A stretch of 64,000 bases of DNA from Linum tenue (taxonomy: Eukaryota; Streptophyta; Magnoliopsida; Malpighiales; Linaceae). Where the stretch lies: assembly GCA_946122785.1 (NCBI GenBank), contig CAMGYJ010000005.1:35702002-35766001 (forward strand), read 5' to 3'. The first letter of the stretch is position 1; each line of letters opens with the position of its first letter. Below, one piece after another: positions 11,820-22,011 of the stretch. Made by a program: the position numbers and the translations under genes. The notes beneath the pieces are model-generated. The model was not told the DNA's origin. It worked only from the letters and a program-made list of their open reading frames with translations, and ran no database searches.

Positions 11820-12180
11820 TTGATTTTAGGGTAAATACAATATATTATCCATAACTATTAAGTAGCGGGGAATTATAGCCACAATTATCGAAATACAAAT
11901 TATTAGCCATAACTATTGTTGTTGGTCAAGATTTGGCTAACAGCCCGTTACTGTTTTCACATTTTTAACGTAGAAGGCCATGTCAGCATCGTAAAAAATA
12001 TGATATGATGACTGCCACGTGGGAGCCAGCTCACCATCGTAAAAGTTTAGTCATCATTACTAACAGAAGTGTTAACGAAAACTTAACGATTGGCTAGTAA
12101 TTTGTATTTCGATAGTTGTGGCTATAATTCCCCGCTGCTTGATAGTTATGGCTAATATATTGTATTTGCCCTTGATTTTA
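11820..12180. mobile_element. MULE-type MITE with long TIRs and perfect 9-bp target duplication
   Basis: The element runs 11829-12171 (343 bp). The left end GGGTAAATACAATATATTA and the reverse-complemented right end GGGCAAATACAATATATTA begin terminal inverted repeats of about 85 bp, which both contain GCGGGGAATTATAGCCACAA. The direct repeat ttgatttta flanks it at 11820-11828 and 12172-12180. A 9-bp duplication with long TIRs points to the Mutator superfamily. It has no coding capacity. It ends about 0.8 kb upstream of the start codon of PDR copy A. Confidence 0.8.
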
Positions 12181-12742
12181 TCAACATCTTTGACCTCTTT
12201 TGGTCAGTCTCAAGGCAAATCATTTCAAGGGGAAGAACACATGCATTGCCATTTATGCATCTTTAACCACCGGATCTCCAGATGGAAAGTTGGTGGGACT
12301 GAAAGGAAATCATAGCCCAGACGAGAGACGAGGCATCTTTTTATTTCTCTGATTTGCATTAGTTAAATGGGAAGATACTGATGGAGGGCACAACCCATAT
12401 GCAACAGGCGGAAAAGTTAATCTGCTAACTTGAAGATTCGTTAGCAGATACTAATTGATATTCAAAATACATGAACTAATATCCAAGTACTAAAGTATCT
12501 AGATAACACATACGTGAAATTGAAAGCCTCTCTTTCTTGGTCGCCCGGCGGATGGAATTTAAGCACAGTTTAAGTCCTTGGTTGGCCGCACGCGTGAATG
12601 GGAGATAATTAATACTGGTCTATTACAGAATAGTCCCCAAACAAATGAAATCTAACAAAGCCAAATTCTTTCAAACTTCAGGGGCAAGGAAGGAAAAGAA
12701 GTGGAGCCCACGCATAATTCAAAGGCTATGACTAATCCGAGC

Positions 12743-12827
12743 TTGACTTTTCCAATTGCCGCCACAACGGTACGGCCATCAGAAACGACTAATAATAACC
12801 CGTCCCGCCGCCCCCGCCTCGTATAAA
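12743..12827 (+). promoter_or_regulatory. Core promoter of PDR copy A
   Basis: The TATA box tataaa lies at 12822-12827, about 190 bp before the start codon. Upstream, TTGACT (a W-box type WRKY site) is at 12743-12748 and GCCGCCACAAC (GCC-box-like core) at about 12760-12770. The GCCGCCACAAC and cgtataaa elements, with a C-rich stretch between them, recur in the same order before PDR copy B (31590-31656). The promoter core was therefore duplicated with the gene. The factor names are inferred from motifs only. Confidence 0.6.
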
Positions 12828-13013
12828 CAAACCTCGATTTCCTTCCCATTCAGCCATTCTGAGCAACAGAGAAACGGCCATATTTCTCACCTCCCCAAAA
12901 CCCTTCCTCCATCCCATTTCCTCTACTCCCATTTTGTTCAACAACCACCTCGGCATCTCCTGCAGCAGCCGTTCTTGATTTTTGGGTCTGGCTGTTGCTC
13001 CATCGCCCCAGAA

Positions 13014-16000
13014 ATGGAGGGTGGCGACCTGTTCAAAGCAAGGAACAGTCTGCGGCGAGGCGGGTCGGCCTCCGTCTGGAGAAACAATCCGTCGGATGTT
13101 TTCTCTGCTTCTTCGAGGGAAGAAGACGACGAGGAAGCTTTGAAGTGGGCTGCTCTGGAGAAGCTCCCCACTTACGATCGGCTCAGGAAAGGCATACTGG
13201 CCAGCGCTTCCAAGACTGAGCTCAGCGAGATCGATGTACAAAATCTCGGCGTCGAGGAAAGGAAAGTTCTCCTCGATCGACTTGTTCAGGTTGCTGACCA
13301 GGACAACGAGAAGTTCTTGATGAAGCTCAAGAACAGAATTGACAGGTTGGTGCTTTTTTACTTGCTCTGTTTTCTGGTTGGACAAGAAACAGAGGAACTC
13401 TGTTTTTAGCTGTTAGCTTGAAAGTGTGGAAAAATCTTACTGCATGCTGCGATCCTACCTTTTTAGAGGCTTAGAGGATCGATGGAAGGTTATGTTTTCT
13501 TTAGAATTAATATTAGAGTGTGAATTTTGTATATGGGAACTAGAAGGAAACTAGACTGAGAACAGGGGGGGGGGGAACTCTGTTTTTTCTTTTCTCGTAT
13601 TTTCTCTGCTTTTCCCGATTCTGAATTTGGGCATTGTTTTTGTGTGTGTAAAGGGTTGGAGTAGAACTACCTACGATCGAAGTTCGATACGAGAATCTCA
13701 ACGTTGAAGCAGTAGCTACAGTTGGGAGCAAATCTCTGCCCACCTTCACCAATTTCACTATAGGGATCTTCACGGTAAGCTTTTTTTCACTCATCCAAAT
13801 GGAAGTTTGTTTCTTTGCTTAATTTTTTTCCAGCTGAATGGAGCTGACGATAAATATTTTGATTCTCAATCTATAATAGAGTATCTTGGACATGTTCCAC
13901 CTCCTACCCAACAAAAAGAGACATCTGACAATCCTCAACGATGTTAGTGGAGTCATCAAGCCCGGGAGAATGACTCTGCTTCTGGGTCCTCCGAGCTCTG
14001 GGAAGACAACGCTGTTGCTATCTTTGGCTGGAAGGCTGGATCCCAATCTCAAGGTTTCAGGGAGAGTGACTTACAATGGTCACGACATGCATGAATTCAT
14101 CCCCCAGAAAACTTCAGCTTACATCAGTCAGCATGATCTTCACATGGGAGAGTTGACTGTTAGGGAAACTTTGGCTTTCGCGGCCAGAGTCCAAGGAGTT
14201 GGATCTCTTCATGGTTTGTTCTTTCTTTCTATCATTTCGATCTTTCAATTCGTTTAATGTTCGATTATGGGCTGCTAGCTAAATCACAACATATTGTGGG
14301 GAAATTTTGCAGATATGTTGGCTGAGTTATCCAGAAGAGAAAAGGCAGCAAATATTAAACCTGATCCTGATATTGATATCTTCATGAAGGTGGGTCAAGA
14401 AGGCTTTTCATTATTGCAGCCATATAGTCTTAACTAAAAGTATTATATAATGTCACATTTGAAAAATTCCAAATTTGACTTGGTCTGAGATTTATTTATG
14501 TTACTTTGGAACTTGACGGAATGATGATTCTTGACTTTGTATTTGACCAATAATATTTGTTTTGTAATGTTCTGATACCATTAGGCTGCTGCAACAGAAG
14601 GTCTGGAAAGCAATGTCGTCACAGACTATGTTTTAAAGGTAACATCACGTTTGCTATGCTAGTGCTCTTTTAACAGTTCATAAATGAACCCAGCTAGAGA
14701 AAGTTTCTAATCCATTGCTCTATACAGATCTTAGGGCTGGAAGTTTGTGCAGACACACTTGTTGGTGATGAGATGATCAGAGGTATCTCTGGTGGACAAA
14801 GAAAGCGTGTCACTACAGGTGAAATGCTGGTTGGACCAGCACGGGCATTGTTCATGGACGAAATCTCAACCGGTTTGGACAGTTCCACAACATTCCAGAT
14901 TGTGAACTCATTGAAGCAGCAGAATCACATCCTCAATGGCACTGCAGTCATTTCCCTCCTCCAGCCTGCTCCCGAGACATACGACCTTTTTGACGACATC
15001 ATCCTGGTGTCAGATGGACAGGTTGCGTATCAAGGCCCTCGAGAAAATGTGCTCGAGTTCTTTGAGCACATGGGTTTCAAGTGTCCTGACAGGAAAGGAG
15101 TTGCTGATTTCTTGCAAGAAGTGAGTATATAATTGGAAGAAGAAAAAAAAATACAGGCATTGGCAAAACAGTATCCAAAATTGATGACTTATGAATCTCT
15201 TCCACTTTTTTTCAGGTCACATCAAAGAAGGATCAGAAGCAGTATTGGGCTAGAAGGGATCAGCCTTACCGTTTCATAACATCGAAGGAGTTTGCAGAGG
15301 CGTTCCAGTCCTTCCATATAGGAAGGAAGATTGGAGATGAGCTGTCAGTTCCTTATGACAGAACCAAGAGCCACCCTGCTGCTTTGGCAACCAAAAAGTA
15401 TGGAATAGGAAACAAGGAGTTGCTCAAGGCTAACTTTGCAAGAGAATTACTACTCATGAAGAGGAACTCTTTCGTCTATGTATTCAAGCTTACTCAGCTT
15501 TTCATCATGGCATTGATGGCTATGACAGTCTTCTTCCGGACCGAAATGCATAGAGACACAATCCAAGATGGAGGCATTTTCGTGGGTGCTCTCTTCTTCA
15601 CACTTATTATGATCATGTTTAATGGAATGGCTGAGCTTTCCATGACCATTGCAAAGCTCCCGGTGTTTTACAAGCAAAGGAATCTGTTCTTCTACCCACC
15701 ATGGATATACTCCATCCCGCCATGGATCCTGAAGATTCCTGTCACCTTCCTTGAAGTTGCTGTTTGGGTCTTCATGACTTACTATGTCATTGGGTTTGAT
15801 CCCAACTTTGGAAGGTACTTTAGGGGTTCTTGGATCATAGTAATAGTAATTTTGGGTTTGTAGGTTCTGTATTACTTAATTGTTTCTAAATAACCATGTG
15901 GTTTGACATTGATAATGCAGGTTGATTAGGCTTTATGTGGTGTTGGTGGCAATCAATCAAATGGCATCTGCTCTTTTCCGATTCATTGCCGCAACTGGAA

Positions 16001-19000
16001 GAAACATGATCGTTGCCAACACCTTTGGTTCATTTGTTCTGCTTCTTCTCTTTGCATTGAGTGGATTCATCCTATCACGAGGTTGGTGAACATTGTTTTC
16101 CTTTGTACTTCGCATTTAAATGTTCATCGAAAGTACTTATGTCTTAAACCTAATATATTTGGCTTAATATTACAGAGGATGTAAAGAAATGGTGGATTTG
16201 GGCGTATTGGGCATCACCCATGATGTACGGGCAGAATGCAATAGCCGTTAATGAGTTCCTTGGACACAGTTGGAGCCATGTAACTTCCTTATTTTCACCT
16301 GCAATTATATTACAAATTCGCTCCTTTCAGAGTTCTTTTGGTTTGGCTCTTCATTGGACTAATTTCATCTTCATTTCCCTCACTAAATCCAGGTTCCAGC
16401 AAACTCAACTTCGACAGAATCACTGGGAATTCAAGTGTTGAAGTCCCGTGCCTTCTTCACAGAGCCACATTGGTATTGGCTAGGAGTAGGAGCAACTGTA
16501 GGATTCCTGTTCCTATTCAACATCGTTTTTGCTATTGCTCTTACTGTCTTGGATCGTAAGTAACTCAGCCAAGTTCCTTCATTGTTCAAGTTCATGCTTC
16601 TACCGCAAGAAATCTTTGTCCTCATAAATATTGCTTCGATGTGTTAAATATTTATAGAATTCGATAAGCCTAAGGCGGTCATACCTGCGGACTCCATTGA
16701 GGCCACCGCTTCAGCAGGAGCTATTGAGATGTCACAAAACAGGACCGGTGTAACGGATGCATCAGATGATGAGACCAATGGGACCAAGAAGAAAGGAATG
16801 GTTCTTCCATTCGAGCCTCACTCCATCACCTTCGATGATGTCATATATTCTGTTGATATGCCACAGGTTAGTTACTTCACAGAGCAGTATTGTAGCAGGC
16901 TTGGTTCTTGTCATTTGCGTCCAAGAGTAACTAAGCATTTCTCTTTTTTCATTTGGTCTGCAGGAAATGAAAGCCCAAGGTGTTGCTGAAGATAAACTGG
17001 TGCTTCTTAAGGGTGTTAGTGGCGCTTTTAGGCCGGGTGTTTTGACAGCATTGATGGGAGTTAGTGGTGCTGGTAAAACCACTCTCATGGATGTGCTTGC
17101 TGGAAGAAAAACCGGTGGCTACATTGAAGGGAACATCACCATTTCTGGGTTCCCCAAGAAGCAAGAAACATTTGCTAGGATTTCAGGATATTGTGAGCAG
17201 AATGATATCCACTCTCCACAAGTTACAGTCTATGAGTCTGTAGTCTATTCAGCTTGGTTACGTTTGCCCCAAGAAGTTGATAAAAAAACGAGAATGGTAA
17301 GCTTCCATCCCCAACAAAGTTGCTTGTTCTAACTTTTAATCTATTCGTATATATGGATAATGAATCTATCTAAATTTCCATTTATATGTATGCAACAGAT
17401 GTTTGTTGAAGAAGTGTTGGACCTTGTGGAGTTAAACCCATTGCGTAACTCTTTGGTGGGACTCCCTGGTGTGAGCGGGTTGACCACTGAGCAACGCAAG
17501 AGGCTTACCATTGCGGTCGAGTTGGTGGCAAATCCATCCATCATCTTCATGGATGAGCCAACCTCAGGGTTGGATGCTAGAGCTGCTGCCATTGTCATGA
17601 GAACTGTCAGAAACACCGTGGACACCGGTAGAACTGTTGTATGCACCATCCATCAGCCCAGCATTGACATCTTTGAAGCTTTCGATGAGGTAAAAAATCA
17701 TTACTCCATTAGCATCACTATGTGAGAAGCAAGGAAACTCCACACATGCTGCTGGTTACACATTTAAACTTTGTTTTCTGCAATTGTTTACAGTTGTTCC
17801 TATTGAAGAGAGGAGGGCAAGAGATATACGTGGGTCCATTGGGACGCCAATCCGCCCATTTGGTGAAATACTTTGAGGAAATCGAAGGAGTGAGCAAGAT
17901 CAAAGACGGTTACAACCCAGCAACTTGGATGTTAGAGGTGACCACCACAACACAAGAGATAGCTCTAGGTGTCGATTTCACCAATGTTTACAGAAACTCG
18001 GACCTCTACAAGAGGAACAAGGCACTCATCAAGGACCTGAGCAAAGCAGCCCCGGGTGCCAAAGAACTCTACTTCCCAACAAAATACTCGCAACCATTCT
18101 TGACACAGTGCATGGCTTGCCTATGGAAGCAACATTGGTCCTACTGGCGCAACCCTCCATACACCGCGGTCAGATTCTTGTTCACGACCTTCATTGCCCT
18201 CATGTTCGGGACCATGTTCTGGGATCTAGGTGGCAAAACATCCAGGAACCAAGACCTGTTCAATGCCATGGGAGCAATGTTCTCCGCGGTGTTGTTCCTC
18301 GGTGTCCAGAATGCATCCTCGGTACAGCCAGTGGTAGCCGTTGAAAGGACCGTGTTCTATAGGGAGCGAGCAGCAGGAATGTACTCAGCTCTGCCATATG
18401 CTTATGCACAGATGATCATCGAGATCCCGTACGTCCTAGCTCAGGCTTTGGTTTATGGATTGATCACATACGCCATGATTGGGTTCGAGTGGGATGTCAA
18501 GAAGGTCATGTGGTATCTCTTCATCATGTACTTCACCCTCCTCTACTTCACCTACTATGGGATGATGAGCGTCGCAATCACACCGAATCACCACATCGCC
18601 TCCATCATCTCGACTTTCTTCTACTCCATCTGGAATCTGTTCGCAGGATTCATCATCCCCAGACCGGTAAGTCTAAATAGTTTGCATCAGTCATCGCTAT
18701 CGATGAATTAAAAGTAGTAGGCTCCTGTGATTGACCATGTTGTGAATGTTGGTGTTGTGTGCAGACAATTCCAGTGTGGTGGAGGTGGAACTACTGGGCC
18801 AACCCGATCTCGTGGACGTTGTACGGGCTGATCGTGTCGCAGTACGGAGATGTGAGGACGCCGATGGAAGGAACTGGGGAAGCTGTTGAGGATTTCTTGC
18901 GGAGATACTTCGGGTTCAAGCATGATTTCTTGGGAGTAATTGCTGCCGTCATGGTTGGATTGGTTGCCACCTTTGCTTTCATCTTTGCCTACTCAATCAG

Positions 19001-19025
19001 GTCTTTCAACTTCCAGAGAAGATAG
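13014..19025 (+). CDS. PDR copy A: full-size ABCG (pleiotropic drug resistance) transporter
   Basis: A plasma-membrane ATP-driven exporter of the plant PDR family; the MEGGDLF start and [19 protein letters not shown] motif resemble the AtABCG40/NpPDR1 group. Exons: 13014-13345, 13654-13774, 13880-14213, 14313-14389, 14585-14638, 14728-15120, 15216-15814, 15921-16081, 16176-16279, 16393-16555, 16658-16866, 16964-17296, 17399-17689, 17794-18666, 18765-19025. Joined they stay in frame: 1434 residues, a normal length. NBD1: Walker [10 protein letters not shown] near residue 187, signature ISGGQRKR near 326, Walker B ALFMDE near 350. TMD1 is in exons 7-10. NBD2: Walker [10 protein letters not shown] near 881, signature LTTEQRKR, Walker [13 protein letters not shown] near 1012. 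TMD2 is in exons 14-15, ending SFNFQRR. The frame is open upstream to 12756, but the ATG at 13014 is chosen because copy B starts identically. Intron 1 carries an 11-G run. The substrate cannot be deduced. Confidence 0.93.
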
Positions 19026-19185
19026 ATCTGTTTGAAGCCCGTCACCTACAATTTTTTTGTGCCTATTTTACTGTAACATAAGCAAACTAGTGAGTGTGTT
19101 GATTCATTTTATAAACATTTGAGCGAGAGAGCCTGATGCCTGTTATATATGTGCTGCTGTAAAATTGTTTTGCTAGTCAATAAGA
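19026..19185 (+). terminator. 3' UTR and polyadenylation region of PDR copy A
   Basis: After the TAG at 19023-19025 the sequence aligns with the region after copy B. Shared phrases include gtgtgttgattcatttt, gcctgtta and gtaaaattgttttgctag (19159-19176), followed by caataaga, a near-canonical plant poly(A) signal. The match to 37985-38090 shows that the duplicated block included the 3' UTR. Confidence 0.55.
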
Positions 19186-19189
19186 TTAC

Positions 19190-19392
19190 ATGTTCTTACC
19201 ATCAAAATCGTTCCGAAAAATGATGTCGATGAACCAGCTTGCTTGCGTTAAAAGCAACCATATATAGTAGACGTGTGGCACAAGCAATGCTAGATCTTTG
19301 AGCCCAAGTCCTCCTTTCCATTTGGGAATTAAGATAAAACCTAAGATGCTTGACTCAAAACAGCAGCACCATGGCAAACAGAGTCGGAACAC
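19190..19392 (-). pseudogene. Short LINE reverse-transcriptase relic
   Basis: A minus-strand frame reads IPKWKGGLGLKDLALL, followed by a hydrophobic stretch and QASWF. The GGLG(L/F)(K/R)DL phrase is typical of the connection region after the reverse transcriptase of plant L1-type LINEs; the large LINE in this window has GGLGFRHFEQFNQALL at the corresponding place. Only about 65 codons remain and the flanks show no other LINE domain. It is an independent small fragment just after the PDR A poly(A) region. Confidence 0.45.
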
Positions 19393-19634
19393 ATTTTTCG
19401 TTCTTGTGACTCAACCTTTTTTTAGAGAACGAAATCATTCGTTCAGTGTTGAAGTAGAGAGTAAAGAATAGAGGATATTAATTGGCTTTTCTAGCATATG
19501 GCAATATATTTCACTCCAAGACCTTATCCCACTAGTTATCAATCAAAATGTATTTAATAACAGAGGAATATTATCATACATTGGTGTTTTGGTTTTCTAA
19601 AAAAATCTTTTAAACTGAACTTGTATTTTTAAGT

Positions 19635-19675
19635 TACTAGATAATTGATCCGCGCTCTGCGACGTATCGATATAA
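19635..19675 (-). repeat. Possible Helitron 3' end
   Basis: On the minus strand the sequence ends CGTCGCAGAGCGCGGATCAA, then TTATCTAG followed by T. GC-rich sequence shortly before a CTAG(T) terminus, inserted before T, is how many plant Helitrons end. The matching 5' TC end was not identified, so this is only a terminus candidate. Confidence 0.35.
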
Positions 19676-21452
19676 AATGTATTTCAATTAGTATCAAAGG
19701 GAGGAAATGTCATATTTGAGGTGAATATGGTTAGATTTTAAAACGAATCTTTGGTTAAGTATTCTTCAGTTTTGGACATGCTACCATAATTTTGGAGGGA
19801 AAATGTGAGTCAATTAATTACATGAATTTGCCACTGCTCTGTGGCGGGTTGTTGCAATTTTTTTTGTATTTATTAGTGACTTGTACCTATTTTCCGTACT
19901 TCATATCGATAATGAATATAATTGGAAGGAAAATCAATGTACGTTTCAGGAAATATTAGCTTTTATACGATACTAACGACAATTGTGAAGCACAAAAGTG
20001 TAGATCAAAATGAATTTTAGGAATAATAGATGTGCTCGTCTATCAAGTTCAAGATGACTAATAGTGGTGGCATACAAATGAGTTTGTTTAGCGTAAATAC
20101 CAAGCAATCTTAACATGTCCAAACTAATATAGAAGCTTGAAATAGAATGAATTGCAAAGAGAGAAAAAAGTCCATTCTACCTTGATGAAATATTGGTTCA
20201 AAAACATTTTATAACAACTTTTATATATGAAAAGAGAGTCACGAGAATACAACTGTTTTTGGAATACTAGTTAGTTACCCTTGGTCAGAATGTTATTTGA
20301 ATATAATATATTAACTAAATTACTATTTGTAGCCCTAAAATTACCTTATTTGTAGCCCTAAATATTGAAATCTACAATCATACCCCTTGTAACAAAATTC
20401 ACAACCTTCATCTTCCAAACAAAGCCTTCTCCGACCACAGTTTCCAACCAACATTCACCCGTGCCGACCATCGTTCTCAACTAGAGTCCACCCTCGTAGA
20501 CCATCGCCCAGCCTCGCCGACCATCATCGACCCTATGCCACCGTCGAGGAGAGTAGATTGTCACGCAAATAATGTCGCTGACGTGAAACACCCGTCGGAC
20601 CATGCTCGGTGACATGTGAAAAACTCATCGGACCATCCCCGACGACATGTGTTTCACACGTCATCGGCCTTTTACACGTCGCCAGCCATCTAGGTGGTGG
20701 GGATCTTACCTCCGAGGTAATTGGCGTGTGGGGCGACAATAGCGATGACGACGACAACCAAGATGGTGGTGACCAGAGGGTGCGTTTGGAAGAATGAATT
20801 TGAACAAAAAAGGGATTAATGATTTTTTTTCCTTTACTGTGGCACTCATCATGATAATGCATATAACTATTTCAATGCATCCATGCAAACTCCGACCTAT
20901 TTAATAATTTTTTTCTTTCATATTAAACCAAGTAACTCTAAATTATATATATGACTAACTACTCTATAAAAAAAAATGAAATAATCTACAAATTGGTGGT
21001 CAAAAATTGTACTATTTTATGCGCATACATGGAGTTTCAAAAAATAAAGCTTCATTGAGAATTAATCGGCAACAGATGAACACTATAAATAGATAATGAT
21101 GTTTATATAAACTAAAATATCTCTCATTTGACGTTTATGTTGCAGCACACTTCAAGAAGCTTACACCACTAAATTTCTTCAAAATAATATGATTAATGGA
21201 AAAATATGAGCAAGAGAATCATAAAAGTCGATCGAATTTCTAAAATTCATGAAACAAACAAATAAATTGATTACACAAAATAGACAAAGACCTTACCTAT
21301 CTATTATGTAACCCATTTGAATAGCGCATGAAACATCAGAAGTCATAAGATGGTTTCAAGGAAGATGAAATTAAAGAATGATTTGAAGAGAATATCCAAC
21401 ATAACATACACGACAAGAATTATTTCAATCTATAATACTTAGTAAAGAGTTT
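19676..21452. other. AT-rich gene-free stretch
   Basis: No gene is recognised. Around 20318-20365 the phrase atttgtagccctaaa occurs twice in tandem, resembling one end of a TIR element, but no inverted partner was found. The segment 20400-20790 is C-rich and gives open frames without a recognised family. It is probably the body of a decayed element, perhaps belonging to the Helitron end at 19635. Confidence 0.4.
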
Positions 21453-21630
21453 TGTTACGAGACAGTCCAAGTACCATATCGGTAATACAAGAGAAGAGAC
21501 ACTTGTATATAAGTGTCCACCAAGCTCATTAGTACCAGGCCTTTTGGGGAGGATACCCAAGAGTAAAACTGTCTGGGCTTGGCACAAAGCGGACAATATC
21601 GTACTAATGGAGCTGCCTGATTTCGACAAG

Positions 21631-21642
21631 TGGTATCAGAGC
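21631..21642 (+). promoter_or_regulatory. TRIM primer-binding site
   Basis: TGGTATCAGAGC is complementary to the 3' end of initiator tRNA-Met and lies directly after the 5' LTR. It primes minus-strand DNA synthesis in LTR retrotransposons and marks the LTR/internal border. Confidence 0.85.
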
Positions 21643-21703
21643 ATGGTTCTGTACAGGAAGGTGGACGTTAGTTTCGTGGGACCCTCATTCAGTGACCTCA
21701 GGA

Positions 21704-21822
21704 TAGATCTTCGTCTATTTGGTGAATCCAGAAGAGATCTACGTTTGTTTGGCGAATCAAGGGAGGTCTGCGTCTGTCTGGTAGATCAAAGGTGATCTAC
21801 ATTTGGTTTGACAAATCAAGGT
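21704..21822 (+). repeat. Degenerate tandem repeat inside the TRIM, about 4 x 29 bp
   Basis: Four successive units begin (a)gatcttcgtc, gatctacgttt, ggtctgcgtctg and gatctacattt. Each is followed by tTTGGtgaatc, tTTGGcgaatc, ctggtagatc or tTTGacaaatc. The units are about 28-31 bp long and clearly diverged. They occupy half of the TRIM's internal region. Confidence 0.6.
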
Positions 21823-22011
21823 AACCGCTGATGGGAGGACACGAAGTACGTGGTCTTTGTCTTGAGGAGATGATTATTATGGGCAATCCAAGTATCACAT
21901 CGATAATACAAGGGAAGAGACCCTTGTATTAACACCCAATTATATATAATTTTATATCACTACACTTTTTTTTTTAACAAAAGATAATCATATATTGATC
22001 AAAAAACATAG

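Larger units (their letters stand above)
21453..21945 (+). mobile_element. TRIM (terminal-repeat retrotransposon in miniature), 3' LTR truncated
   Basis: The 5' LTR is about 21453-21630. The primer-binding site TGGTATCAGAGC at 21631-21642 matches the end of initiator methionine tRNA, the standard plant LTR-retrotransposon site. The internal part is about 230 bp without coding capacity. A purine stretch ttgaggaga (21862-21870) precedes the 3' LTR starting at 21871. The two LTRs share tccaagta, taatacaag and gaagagac with several substitutions. The 3' LTR is recognisable only to about 21945, about 20 bp before the LINE insertion point. It does not resume on the far side of the LINE, so it was already truncated or has decayed. 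Confidence 0.75.

Noticed and set aside
12756..13013. N-terminal extension of PDR A by 86 codons
   Set aside because: The frame is open, but copy B and the family start at MEGGDLF-type sequence and the region contains the TATA box and leader.
12789..13385. Minus-strand open frame (198 codons) at the PDR A start
   Set aside because: It is the shadow of PDR exon 1. It was useful only because a similar shadow at 4922-5161 revealed the exon-1 relic.
15815..15863. Read-through of PDR A exon 7 to a stop at 15863
   Set aside because: The GT donor at 15815 and acceptor at 15920 restore the frame and the conserved GRLIRLY sequence; copy B has the same splice.
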